Origin: an uncultured Collinsella sp.
Lineage (GTDB): Bacteria; Actinomycetota; Coriobacteriia; Coriobacteriales; Coriobacteriaceae
Direction: 5' to 3'
Assembly: GCA_902493615.1 (NCBI GenBank)
Contig: CABUQK010000117.1
Span: forward strand, 1-5,383
DNA: 5,383 nt
Shown: piece by piece, positions 1 to 5,342 of the stretch
Numbering within the stretch: the first letter of the stretch is position 1
Layout: every line of letters starts with the position of its first letter
Notes under the pieces: generated by a model
Told to the model about the DNA's origin: nothing
What the model saw: only the letters and a program-made list of their open reading frames with translations
Database searches by the model: none
Made by a program: the position numbers and the translations under genes

Positions 1-402
1 GACCCACCCGTCCTGGCTCTTGGGGGTCCCGAGCCTTGAGCCGGACATCGCCGCGCGGGCGGCCCTCTCCGCGTCCGCCTCGTCGCACTTCCCCTGCCCC
101 GGGCGCCTCCTCTGCATCCTCGCCGGGGAGAGCGCCTCGCGCACGGGCATCCCCAGCGACGCGAGGTGACTGGTGAGGCCCGCCCCGTAGGACGACGTCC
201 CCTCCATCGCGACGCAGGCCGGCTCCCCGGCCGCCGCGATCGCCCCGGCGAGCGCCTCGTATCCCGCCGCGTCGGCGGGGAACTGGCGGGACAGGACCTT
301 GCGGCCCCTCCAGTCCAGGACGCACAGCCAGTGCGAGTCGGCGTGGGTGTCGACCCCGCAGAAGACCGGCCCGCGGGCGCCGGGTGTCGATTCGTTTTGC
401 AT
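1..402 (-). CDS. IS110-family transposase (DEDD recombinase), N-terminal part, runs off the left edge
   Basis: This is the first 134 codons of a transposase; the rest lies outside the window. Translated leftward from the ATG at 402 it shows the RuvC-like DEDD domain of IS110 elements. GVDTHADSHW carries D18, the segment MEGTSSYG carries E67, and GKCDEADAERAA (family form often K-D-x-x-D-A) carries D107 and D110. Spacing of the four acidic residues is that of known IS110 enzymes. The family cuts and joins DNA with this domain plus a C-terminal serine-containing Tnp domain, which cannot be seen here. I chose the ATG at 402 because GGAG sits 6 bases upstream. An in-frame ATG at 501 would add 33 codons but has only a 1-base gap to its GGAG and gives a non-family-like leader. 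About 128 of 134 codons end in G or C, clearly more extreme than the downstream genes, which suggests recent arrival. No stop or frameshift appears in the visible part, so it could be intact. Confidence 0.9.
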   Translation of the reverse strand, partial: MQNESTPGARGPVFCGVDTHADSHWLCVLDWRGRKVLSRQFPADAAGYEALAGAIAAAGEPACVAMEGTSSYGAGLTSHLASLGMPVREALSPARMQRRRPGQGKCDEADAERAARAAMSGSRLGTPKSQDGWV

Positions 403-408
403 GTCTCG

Positions 409-412
409 CTCC
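409..412 (-). promoter_or_regulatory. Ribosome binding site of the transposase
   Basis: On the minus strand GGAG is followed by CGAGAC and then the ATG at 402, a 6-base gap. This decides in favour of the 402 start over the upstream in-frame ATG at 501. Confidence 0.6.
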
Positions 413-650
413 GTTCTTTCCGTGCTCGCCTGGACCGGGCAGACGGCACACTGACGGGGCGCGATAGAATGCGGTTGTTCGGGTCCGCGGTATCGCTCCA
501 TGCTCCTATTAGGTCATGCGGCGGTCTCGGCTCGCCGCGGCCCGCGCGGGACATGTCAGGAAACGAGGGCAGCCCTGTGGGCGCCAGCGGAATGTGGGGT
601 CACCGCGCGGTCCGCATCTGATGGTGTCGACGTCAATGGTATACGGGTGC
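413..650 (-). ncRNA. Candidate IS110 bridge RNA region in the element's left end
   Basis: In IS110-group elements such as IS621, the non-coding left end upstream of the transposase encodes a structured RNA of roughly 150-200 bases. Its loops pair with target and donor DNA. This stretch has the right position and orientation and holds no convincing gene. It has clear pairing potential: a perfect 6-bp stem GCGGCG/CGCCGC (518-523 with 533-538, 9-base loop), a 10-base palindrome CCCGCGCGGG (541-550), GACATGTC (550-557), AGGGC/GCCCT around 566-576, and ACCGCGCGGT (602-611). I cannot identify the target- or donor-binding loops without the element's ends, so limits and identity are inference. IS1111-subgroup elements place the RNA at the other end, which would make this call wrong. 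Confidence 0.3.
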
Positions 651-662
651 ATCATCGACGTC
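627..662. repeat. Direct repeat TCGACGTC, two copies near the probable insertion-sequence edge
   Basis: TCGACGTC occurs at 627-634 and again at 655-662, 28 bases apart. Each is followed within a few bases by CAAT (634-637 and 665-668). A GTATAC palindrome (639-644) lies between them. Short repeats like this can occur by chance; the location close to the composition change is the reason to list it. Confidence 0.4.
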
Positions 663-797
663 TTCAATACAGAAAATATCAGTGCGGAATATTCCGGAGA
701 GAAGCCCCCGTCACGCCCCCGGATTCCCTGCGTTTACGGCCTTGAGGTCGGCGGGCGTAGAAGGACGTGGTCGATAGGAGTACGTGTCCCTTCGCTG
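661..797. other. Non-coding stretch between the insertion sequence and the riboswitch promoter region
   Basis: No gene is supported on either strand here. The open frames crossing it lack a usable ribosome binding site, have no recognisable protein family and continue into the FMN riboswitch. It contains an AT-rich patch at about 663-695 and the half-palindromic GGAATATTCC (686-695). It may be host intergenic DNA interrupted by the insertion sequence, or partly element DNA. Confidence 0.5.
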
Positions 798-823
798 TTT
801 CGCGCTTTGCGCGAAAGGCGCGC
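798..823. repeat. Perfect 8-bp inverted repeat with an overlapping alternative hairpin
   Basis: TTTCGCGC (798-805) and GCGCGAAA (809-816) are exact reverse complements separated by TTT. The right arm can instead pair GCGCG (809-813) with CGCGC (819-823), so the two hairpins exclude each other. No T-run follows on either strand, so this is not a standard intrinsic terminator. It lies about 80 bases upstream of the likely promoter and could be a protein-binding site, a remnant of an upstream gene's 3' end, or chance in GC-rich DNA. Confidence 0.6.
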
Positions 824-838
824 TACTTTGGGATGGGT

Positions 839-870
839 GGGGAACGTGGTTGTTGCGGCAACTGATCCCC
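839..870. repeat. Imperfect inverted repeat upstream of the riboswitch promoter
   Basis: GGGGA (839-843) can pair with TCCCC (866-870), and inside it GTTGC (852-856) pairs with GCAAC (858-862) around one base. An unequal internal loop separates the two stems. It ends 23 bases before the proposed -35. No function can be assigned; an operator is possible. Confidence 0.4.
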
Positions 871-893
871 GCCACAAATTACCCTTGGCATAC

Positions 894-921
894 TTGCGCG
901 AAAGCCTACTGGTGCTACACT
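894..921 (+). promoter_or_regulatory. Likely promoter of the riboflavin operon, extended -10 type
   Basis: TTGCGC (894-899) as -35, a 16-base spacer, and TACACT (916-921) as -10 preceded by TGC, giving an extended -10. Transcription would begin near 928, immediately before the first paired strand of the FMN riboswitch at 930, which is the expected arrangement. TTGGCA at 885-890 is a closer -35 match but its distance to TACACT (25 bases) is too long. The match is moderate, and its position is the main support. Confidence 0.55.
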
Positions 922-929
922 TGCAAGTG

Positions 930-1112
930 CTGTTTCAGGGCGGGGTGGAATTCCCCACTGGCGGTAAATCGGGCGGTGCCAAAGGGGTGCCGTGGCGCAG
1001 GCGAGGCGTCTGCGACCGAGCCGATGAGTCCGCGACCCGTGTGTGCGTTGGTTCGCATGTCGGCTGAACTGGTGAGATCCCAGTACCAACGGTTAGAGTC
1101 CGGATGAAAGAG
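930..1112 (+). promoter_or_regulatory. FMN riboswitch (RFN element)
   Basis: The conserved RFN landmarks occur in order: GGGCGGGGTGGAATTCCCCA (939-957 region), CTGGCGGTA (958-966), AGTCCGCGACCCG (1027-1039), CTGGTGAGATCCCAG (1069-1083), CCAACGG (1086-1092) and AGTCCGGATGAAAGA (1097-1111). Closing stem P1 pairs CTGTTTCA (930-937) with TGAAAGAG (1105-1112) with one mismatch. P2 pairs GGGG (942-945) with CCCC (953-956), and P5 pairs ACTGG (1068-1072) with CCAGT (1080-1084). The variable P3 arm is long: ATCGG (968-972) pairs with CCGAT (1021-1025) and encloses two sub-hairpins. RFN elements bind FMN and repress riboflavin synthesis or transport genes. No terminator-like hairpin with a T-run fits between the aptamer and the start codon 12 bases on, so blocking of ribosome access is the likely mode. 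This is inferred, as I did not find a clear sequestering pairing. Confidence 0.95.
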
Positions 1113-1114
1113 GC

Positions 1115-1120
1115 AGGTGA
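1115..1120 (+). promoter_or_regulatory. Ribosome binding site of ribU, adjacent to the riboswitch
   Basis: AGGTGA lies 4 bases before the ATG at 1125 (AGG core 7 bases away) and starts 3 bases after riboswitch stem P1 ends. It selects 1125 as the start, because the earlier in-frame ATG at 1104 is part of the conserved GGATGAAAGA of the riboswitch. Confidence 0.75.
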
Positions 1121-1124
1121 TCTT

Positions 1125-1709
1125 ATGTCTGAACAGTCGCAGCATATCCATTTTGAGAACACGAATAGGTGGAGCACCAAACAGCTCGTTACCATGGCGT
1201 TGATGTGCGCCTTGGGTGCCCTGTTTATGTACGTGCAGCTGCCCATCCTTCCTTCGGCGCCGTTTTTGACGTATGACCCGTCGCTGGTGCCGGCGATGGT
1301 GTGCGGGTTTGCGTACGGTCCCGGTACTGCTGTTGCCGCCATGGCGATCGTTATCCATGCGCTCACCACGGGTGACTGGGTCGGCGCGCTTATGAACTTG
1401 GTCGCTACGCTGGGCTTTATTCTGCCCGCGGCGATCGTCTACCAAAAGATGCACACCTACAAGGGTGCCGTGATTGGTCTGGTGCTCGGCGTCATTGCCG
1501 CTACGGCGCTGTCCATGGTTGCGAACCTGACCATCGGCGTTTGGTTCTGGTATGGCTCGGTCGATGTGATCGCCCCGCTCATGATTCCTGCCGTGCTGCC
1601 GTTCAACCTTATCAAGACCGTGCTTAATTCGGTATTGACGCTTGCGGTGTACAAGGCGGTCTCCAACCTCATCACGCCTAAAAAGGACCAGGTCAAAGGC
1701 CGCGCATGA
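1125..1709 (+). CDS. ribU: ECF transporter S component, riboflavin-specific (RibU)
   Basis: This 194-residue membrane protein is the substrate-binding S component of an energy-coupling-factor transporter, predicted to capture riboflavin and perhaps FMN at the cell membrane. Length and layout fit RibU: a short polar N-terminus, then about six hydrophobic segments (roughly 20-39, 52-63, 67-82, 86-106, 113-137, 149-182). Typical family sequence is visible at PFLTYDPSLVPA (46-57), followed by a GP turn (65-66) and LPFNLIKTVLNS (158-169). N161 and K164 match the Asn-x-x-Lys pair that contacts riboflavin in the Staphylococcus aureus RibU structure, as I recall it, and N134 is a candidate for a third contact. 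The FMN riboswitch just upstream independently supports riboflavin as substrate. The stop overlaps the next gene's start by 4 bases (ATGA), so the two are probably translationally coupled. A related vitamin S component is the only serious alternative, and unlikely with this leader. Confidence 0.93.
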   Translation: MSEQSQHIHFENTNRWSTKQLVTMALMCALGALFMYVQLPILPSAPFLTYDPSLVPAMVCGFAYGPGTAVAAMAIVIHALTTGDWVGALMNLVATLGFILPAAIVYQKMHTYKGAVIGLVLGVIAATALSMVANLTIGVWFWYGSVDVIAPLMIPAVLPFNLIKTVLNSVLTLAVYKAVSNLITPKKDQVKGRA

Positions 1710-3610
1710 TTGAGTGTCGGGGCGTTTCCTTTAGCTATGACGGTGCCGTACCGGCGCTCGACGGCGTCGATCTGAATATCGAGGACGGCGAGTTTTTCTG
1801 CATCCTCGGTGGTAATGGGTCGGGCAAGTCGACGTTTGCCAAGCATCTGAATGCACTGCTGCAGCCCGACGCGGGCACGGTACGCATCAACGGCATGGAT
1901 GCGTCCGACCCCGAGCTGGTCTACGACATTCGTTCGACCGCGGGCATGGTGTTCCAGAATCCCGATGATCAGCTGGTGGCAACGCTTGTCGAAGATGACG
2001 TTGCGTTCGGTCCCGAAAACCTTGGCGTGCCATCGGCGCAAATTGCGCAGCGCGTACGCGAGGCGCTGAAGGCCGTGGGTCTGGTGGGCTTTGAGCGCCA
2101 CGAGACCCATGCGCTCTCGGGTGGCCAAAAGCAACGCGTGGCGCTTGCCGGCGTGCTCGCCATGGAGCCGCGCGTTCTCATTTTGGATGAGGCCTCCTCG
2201 ATGCTCGATCCGCGCGGACGCAAGGGTCTTATGAAGGCCTGTCATGCGCTGCACGAACGCGGCATGACCATCGTGATGATTACGCACTTTATGGAAGAGG
2301 CCGCTGAGGCCGGTCGCGTTGCTGTCTTCCAAGCGGGCCGCGTTGCCATGTTGGGCACGCCCGAGGAGATCTTGACGCAGGCGGACGAACTCGCGCAGCT
2401 CAACCTTGATATGCCGGAGTCGTGCCGTTTGGGCGTGGCGCTTCGTGCGAAGGGCGTGCCCGTTTATGCGCAGGTGCGCGAGGCGGATATGGTCGCCGGT
2501 ATAGCGCAGGCTTATGCCGAGTGGAGTAGGACAGGCATCGCCGGGCGGCCTTTCGCATTCGATCCTCGTATTCCCGACAACGTTTCCTCTGCGCTCGATG
2601 GCGCAGACGCGCTGGAGCCCGTTATCGAGATTTCGCACCTTTCGTTTAGCTATTCGCTGAGCGCCCGCGAGCGCCGCCGCTGGCATAAGCGCTCGGCCAC
2701 TGCGGGCAAATCGAGCAAACAGGCTCTCTGGGGAAACGACCCCAGCAGCCCGTGGGCGCTGCGCGATGTATCGCTGACGGTGCGTCGCGGCGAGTTCCTG
2801 GGCTTGGCAGGTCATACCGGTTCGGGTAAGTCGACGCTGGTCCAGCATCTCAACGGTTTGATTCGCCCTCAGGAGGGATCCGTTCGCGCGCTGGGGCTCG
2901 ATCTGTCAAACAAGAAAGACGCCGCCGCGGTTAAGGCCAAGGTCGGCGTGGTGTTTCAATATCCCGAGCGTCAGCTGTTTGCCGAAACCGTGGCGCAGGA
3001 CGTGGCGTTTGGTCCGCACAACCTTGGCTTGTCGCAGGCCGAGGTTGTGCGCCGCGTTGAGACATCGCTCTCGCGCGTGGGCCTCGACCTTTCCACGGTC
3101 GGCGACAAGAGTCCCTTTGAGCTTTCGGGCGGTCAGCAACGGCGTGTGGCATTCGCCGGCGTACTCGCCATGGAGCCCGAAGTCCTGGTGCTCGATGAAC
3201 CCATGGCGGGGCTCGATCCGGCTGCGCGCAGGGATTTCCTAGGGCTCATCGACCGACTTCACCGCGATGGCCTGACCGTTGTCATGGTTTCGCACAGCAT
3301 GGATGACCTGGCCAATTGCTGCGACCGTATTGTCGTGATGAACGAGGGCGCGGTGTTTGCCGAGGGCACGCCCGCTCAGGTGTTTGCGCATGCCGATGAG
3401 CTCAAGTCGATCGGCTTGGGCGTTCCCGCCGCCCAGCGTATGGCGCTGGCGCTTACGGAGGCGGGCGTGCCGCTGCGTCGCGGCGGGCTCTATACGGTTG
3501 AGTCGTTGGCCGACGAGTTGGCAAATTTGCTGATCGGTCGCTCAGACGGTTCTTCTAACGTCTCGGACATTGCTAAATCCAAGACGGTCGCGCGAGAGGA
3601 GGGCTGCTGA
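1706..3610 (+). CDS. ECF transporter ATPase, EcfA1-EcfA2 fusion (two ABC domains in one chain)
   Basis: A 634-residue cytoplasmic protein with two complete ABC ATPase domains that would pair with each other and drive the transporter. Domain 1 has A-loop Y11, Walker A GGNGSGKST (35-43), Q84, signature LSGGQ (137-141), Walker B VLILDE (157-162), SMLDP (165-169) and switch H194. Domain 2 has Y316, Walker A GHTGSGKST (369-377), Q418, LSGGQ (473-477), VLVLDE (493-498), AGLDP (501-505) and H530. The DEASSMLDP form is typical of EcfA1 and DEPxAGLDP of EcfA2, so this is a fusion of the usual two subunits rather than a copy of one. About 110 residues separate the core of domain 1 from domain 2. Domain 2 carries roughly 29 extra residues, rich in Arg and Lys, between Y316 and A351. 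All catalytic residues are present in both halves. It starts inside the ribU stop, with AAAGG 6 bases upstream, and shares one base with ecfT. Fused ECF ATPases are known in Actinobacteria. Confidence 0.93.
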   Translation: MIECRGVSFSYDGAVPALDGVDLNIEDGEFFCILGGNGSGKSTFAKHLNALLQPDAGTVRINGMDASDPELVYDIRSTAGMVFQNPDDQLVATLVEDDVAFGPENLGVPSAQIAQRVREALKAVGLVGFERHETHALSGGQKQRVALAGVLAMEPRVLILDEASSMLDPRGRKGLMKACHALHERGMTIVMITHFMEEAAEAGRVAVFQAGRVAMLGTPEEILTQADELAQLNLDMPESCRLGVALRAKGVPVYAQVREADMVAGIAQAYAEWSRTGIAGRPFAFDPRIPDNVSSALDGADALEPVIEISHLSFSYSLSARERRRWHKRSATAGKSSKQALWGNDPSSPWALRDVSLTVRRGEFLGLAGHTGSGKSTLVQHLNGLIRPQEGSVRALGLDLSNKKDAAAVKAKVGVVFQYPERQLFAETVAQDVAFGPHNLGLSQAEVVRRVETSLSRVGLDLSTVGDKSPFELSGGQQRRVAFAGVLAMEPEVLVLDEPMAGLDPAARRDFLGLIDRLHRDGLTVVMVSHSMDDLANCCDRIVVMNEGAVFAEGTPAQVFAHADELKSIGLGVPAAQRMALALTEAGVPLRRGGLYTVESLADELANLLIGRSDGSSNVSDIAKSKTVAREEGC

Positions 3611-4410
3611 TGGAGGCGTTTTCGTTTGGTAGTTACTATCCCGGCGATAGTGCAATCCACCGCCTGGACCCGCGAACCAAGTTGCTCTTGGGCTTTGTGT
3701 TTTTAATCACGACGCTGACCGTCGGCGGCTTCCGCGGACTGGCCCCTGTCGCAATTTTCGTCGTGCTGATCTATGCCGTGTCCCGGGTGCCGGCTCGTCG
3801 CGTTCTGTCGTCGATGGCGCCGCTGCTGGCAATCGTCGTCGTGGTCGCGGTGCTCAACTTGTTTACCGATCAGAGTGGGCGCATCCTGTGGCAGCTCGGC
3901 TTTCTGCAGATAAGCGAGGGCTCACTGCATTCCGCCGCCTTTATGGCGTGCCGCCTGAGCTTGATGATGGCCGGCATGAGCGCCATTACGCTCACCACAC
4001 CGACACTCGACCTCACCGCGGGCTTTGAGCGCCTGCTCGCGCCGTTTGCGCGTGTGGGACTTCCTGCGCACGAGCTCGGCATGATTATGGGTATCGCGCT
4101 GCGCTTTATGCCGCAGTTTGCCACCGAGATGAAGCAGACGGCCGATGCGCAGGCGAGCCGCGGTGCGCGCGTGACGGGAGGCCCGCTCGGCGGCGTGCGT
4201 ATGCTCGGCAGTGTGGCGATTCCGCTGTTCACGGGCGTGTTCCGTCATGCCGAGACGCTTTCGGCCGCCATGGATGCCCGTTGCTATCATGGCGAGCAGG
4301 GCCGCACACGTTTGCATGCGCTTGCATTTGGTCGCAGCGATGCGTTGGCGGCGGTGGTGACGGCGTTGCTGCTCATCTGCGTCATCGTCATCAATCTTCA
4401 ACTTGTTTAG
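3610..4410 (+). CDS. ecfT: ECF transporter transmembrane coupling protein EcfT
   Basis: A 266-residue integral membrane protein that links the ATPase pair to the S component. Family features: YYPGDSAIHRLDPRTK near the N-terminus (LDPRTK at 19-24), hydrophobic segments at about 25-38, 44-58, 70-85, 108-127 and 245-265, and a cytoplasmic coupling region. The first coupling motif is QASRGA (181-186, R184) within HELGMIMGIALRFMPQF...QTADAQASRGA. The second is DARCYHGEQGRTR (R224), where Cys replaces the more usual Gly of Ala-Arg-Gly; this variant occurs elsewhere in the family and should not abolish function. The ATG shares its A with the TGA of the ATPase gene, and GAGGAGGG lies about 6 bases upstream, a strong ribosome site. 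With ribU and the fused ATPase it completes the transporter. Whether it also serves other S components elsewhere in the genome cannot be judged here. Confidence 0.93.
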   Translation: MEAFSFGSYYPGDSAIHRLDPRTKLLLGFVFLITTLTVGGFRGLAPVAIFVVLIYAVSRVPARRVLSSMAPLLAIVVVVAVLNLFTDQSGRILWQLGFLQISEGSLHSAAFMACRLSLMMAGMSAITLTTPTLDLTAGFERLLAPFARVGLPAHELGMIMGIALRFMPQFATEMKQTADAQASRGARVTGGPLGGVRMLGSVAIPLFTGVFRHAETLSAAMDARCYHGEQGRTRLHALAFGRSDALAAVVTALLLICVIVINLQLV

Positions 4411-4440
4411 GCGCGATTCGAGCGCAAGAAAGGGGTCCCT

Positions 4441-4887
4441 ATGACCGACAACGACCGCACGGCTCAGCTTGAGCGCGCCTGTTCGTATCTCAGACGCATT
4501 CCGGCGTGGTATCTAGCCACGACCGATGTGGCCGACGGGCATCAGCCCCGCGTGAGGCCGTTTTCGTTTGCCATGGTCGATGACGGCAAGCTGTGGTTTT
4601 GCACCTCGCGCGATAAGGACGTGTGGACCGAGCTCAGCGCGAACCCCAAGTTTGAGGTTTCGGGTTGGAAACCGGGGGAGTGTTGGATTGTGCTGACTGG
4701 CGAGGCCGCACTTGAGGACGACGCAGTTGCGAGCGACAAGGTGCGTCAAGCGGGTTTTAAGCACATGGTGGGCATCGGCGAGGAACACGAGAGTGCCAAC
4801 GACGGCCGCCTTGCTTTCTTTTCGGTCCGCAATATTGCCGCGCGCTTCTGTGATATCGACGGCAGCGAGGAGCGCCTGGAGCTCTAG
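4441..4887 (+). CDS. Pyridoxamine 5'-phosphate oxidase-like flavin-binding protein (first paralog)
   Basis: A 148-residue soluble protein of the FMN-binding split-barrel superfamily. Visible features are PAWYLAT (21-27), RVRPFSFA (37-44), DGKLWFCTSRDKDVWTEL (48-65) and NPKFE (68-72), the strands and first helix that usually hold FMN in this family. The second half, with the ECWIVLTGEA strand and LAFFSV, completes the barrel. It has no 4Fe-4S or other extra domain. Such small proteins are often flavin reductases or oxidoreductases of unknown substrate; pyridoxine metabolism should not be assumed. It begins 30 bases after ecfT with AAAGGGG about 6 bases before the ATG. The short gap holds only a weak GCGC hairpin (4411-4425) without a T-run, so co-transcription from the riboswitch promoter is likely. 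About half of its aligned residues match the next gene's product, so the two arose by duplication. Exact reaction unknown. Confidence 0.85.
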   Translation: MTDNDRTAQLERACSYLRRIPAWYLATTDVADGHQPRVRPFSFAMVDDGKLWFCTSRDKDVWTELSANPKFEVSGWKPGECWIVLTGEAALEDDAVASDKVRQAGFKHMVGIGEEHESANDGRLAFFSVRNIAARFCDIDGSEERLEL

Positions 4888-4921
4888 CTCGCACAAACCA
4901 GGTTCCCAAACTAACTAGTAC

Positions 4922-4927
4922 AGGAGG
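4922..4927 (+). promoter_or_regulatory. Ribosome binding site for the GTG start at 4932
   Basis: AGGAGG, a full Shine-Dalgarno match, sits 4 bases before GTG. The spacing is short but no better start is near: TTG at 4941 would be 13 bases away. It supports GTG as the initiation codon. Confidence 0.7.
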
Positions 4928-4931
4928 AAAC

Positions 4932-5342
4932 GTGGACGGATTGAATACGGTGTTGGAGTATCTGACGTCGGTGCCGGCATGGTATTTGGCGACGAGCGTT
5001 GACGGACAGCCTCATGTGCGTCCGTTTTCGTTTGCGCAGATCCAGGATGGCAAGCTGTGGTTTGTAACAGCGCGCACCAAAGATGTGTGGCAAGAGCTGC
5101 TGCAAAACCAGCGCTTTGAGGCCACGAGTTGGTGGCCGGGCCATGGCTGGCTCATCTTGCGCGGGCGTGCCGGCTTGGATGACCGGGCTTTAGACGAAAT
5201 GCGCGAAGCCGGGTGGAAGCATCTAGAGCACCTGGGCGAGCACTATGAGGGGCCTAACGACCCCACGCTCGTCTTCTTTAGCGTCGAGGATCCCGAGGCT
5301 TTTATCTGCAATCACGACGAATGGGTGCCGGTCGAGCTCTAG
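4932..5342 (+). CDS. Pyridoxamine 5'-phosphate oxidase-like flavin-binding protein (second paralog)
   Basis: A 136-residue protein with the same fold and the same motifs as its neighbour: PAWYLAT (15-21), HVRPFSFA (28-35), DGKLWF (39-44), KDVWQEL (50-56) and FE (62-63). It ends in VEL followed by TAG, like the LEL-TAG end of the first copy. It is shorter mainly at the N-terminus and by small gaps, with no frameshift or missing core strand. It starts with GTG behind a strong AGGAGG, 44 bases after the first copy, and no terminator is visible between them, so the pair is likely co-expressed and could form a heterodimer, since the family normally works as dimers with FMN at the interface. The predicted cofactor is FMN; the substrate is unknown. 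The last 41 bases of the window (5343-5383) hold an AGCCGGCT palindrome at the stop but no clear terminator or new gene. Confidence 0.85.
   Translation: MDGLNTVLEYLTSVPAWYLATSVDGQPHVRPFSFAQIQDGKLWFVTARTKDVWQELLQNQRFEATSWWPGHGWLILRGRAGLDDRALDEMREAGWKHLEHLGEHYEGPNDPTLVFFSVEDPEAFICNHDEWVPVEL

Larger units (their letters stand above)
1..660 (-). mobile_element. IS110-family insertion sequence, left end and 5' part of transposase (right limit approximate)
   Basis: The transposase at 1-402 plus its upstream non-coding DNA form the left part of an IS110-type element lying in reverse orientation. These elements lack the terminal inverted repeats and long target duplications that would mark an edge, so the limit is drawn from composition only. 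The very GC-rich sequence gives way to a more AT-rich patch (about 663-695, with AATACAGAAAATATC). The true end could lie anywhere between roughly 550 and 790. The element points away from the riboflavin operon and does not interrupt its riboswitch or likely promoter. Confidence 0.55.

Noticed and set aside
403..501. 33-codon N-terminal extension of the transposase from the ATG at 501
   Set aside because: The frame is open, but the GGAG is only one base from that ATG, and family proteins begin close to the first catalytic Asp; the 402 start has better spacing.
166..621. Forward 151-codon open frame opposite the transposase
   Set aside because: It is antisense to a clearly recognisable IS110 transposase and has arginine- and glycine-rich low-information sequence typical of a shadow frame.
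798..816. Perfect inverted repeat as an intrinsic terminator
   Set aside because: The stem is strong but neither strand has a T-run after it, so it is listed only as an unexplained inverted repeat.
516..1067. Forward 183-codon open frame across the left non-coding region
   Set aside because: It runs through the insertion-sequence end, the promoter and most of the riboswitch, has no recognisable family and no ribosome site; open by high GC.
1104..1124. Earlier in-frame ATG as the start of ribU, adding 7 residues
   Set aside because: This ATG is within the conserved GGATGAAAGA 3' strand of the FMN riboswitch and has no good ribosome site, while 1125 has AGGTGA just upstream.
915..1454. Minus-strand 179-codon open frame over the riboswitch and ribU
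   Set aside because: It is opposite a structured RNA with all FMN aptamer landmarks and a well-supported gene; no family or ribosome site.
1457..2848. Minus-strand 463-codon open frame
   Set aside because: Entirely antisense to ribU and the ATPase, whose motifs are intact; the translation shows no family features and reflects codon bias of the real genes.
1706..3610. Fused ATPase as an artefact of a lost stop codon between two genes
   Set aside because: The reading frame is continuous, with a long plausible linker and no ribosome site plus start just before domain 2; fused ECF ATPases are known in this phylum.
4411..4425. GCGC hairpin after ecfT as a transcription terminator
   Set aside because: The stem is only 4 bp and no T-run follows, so it should not separate ecfT from the next gene.
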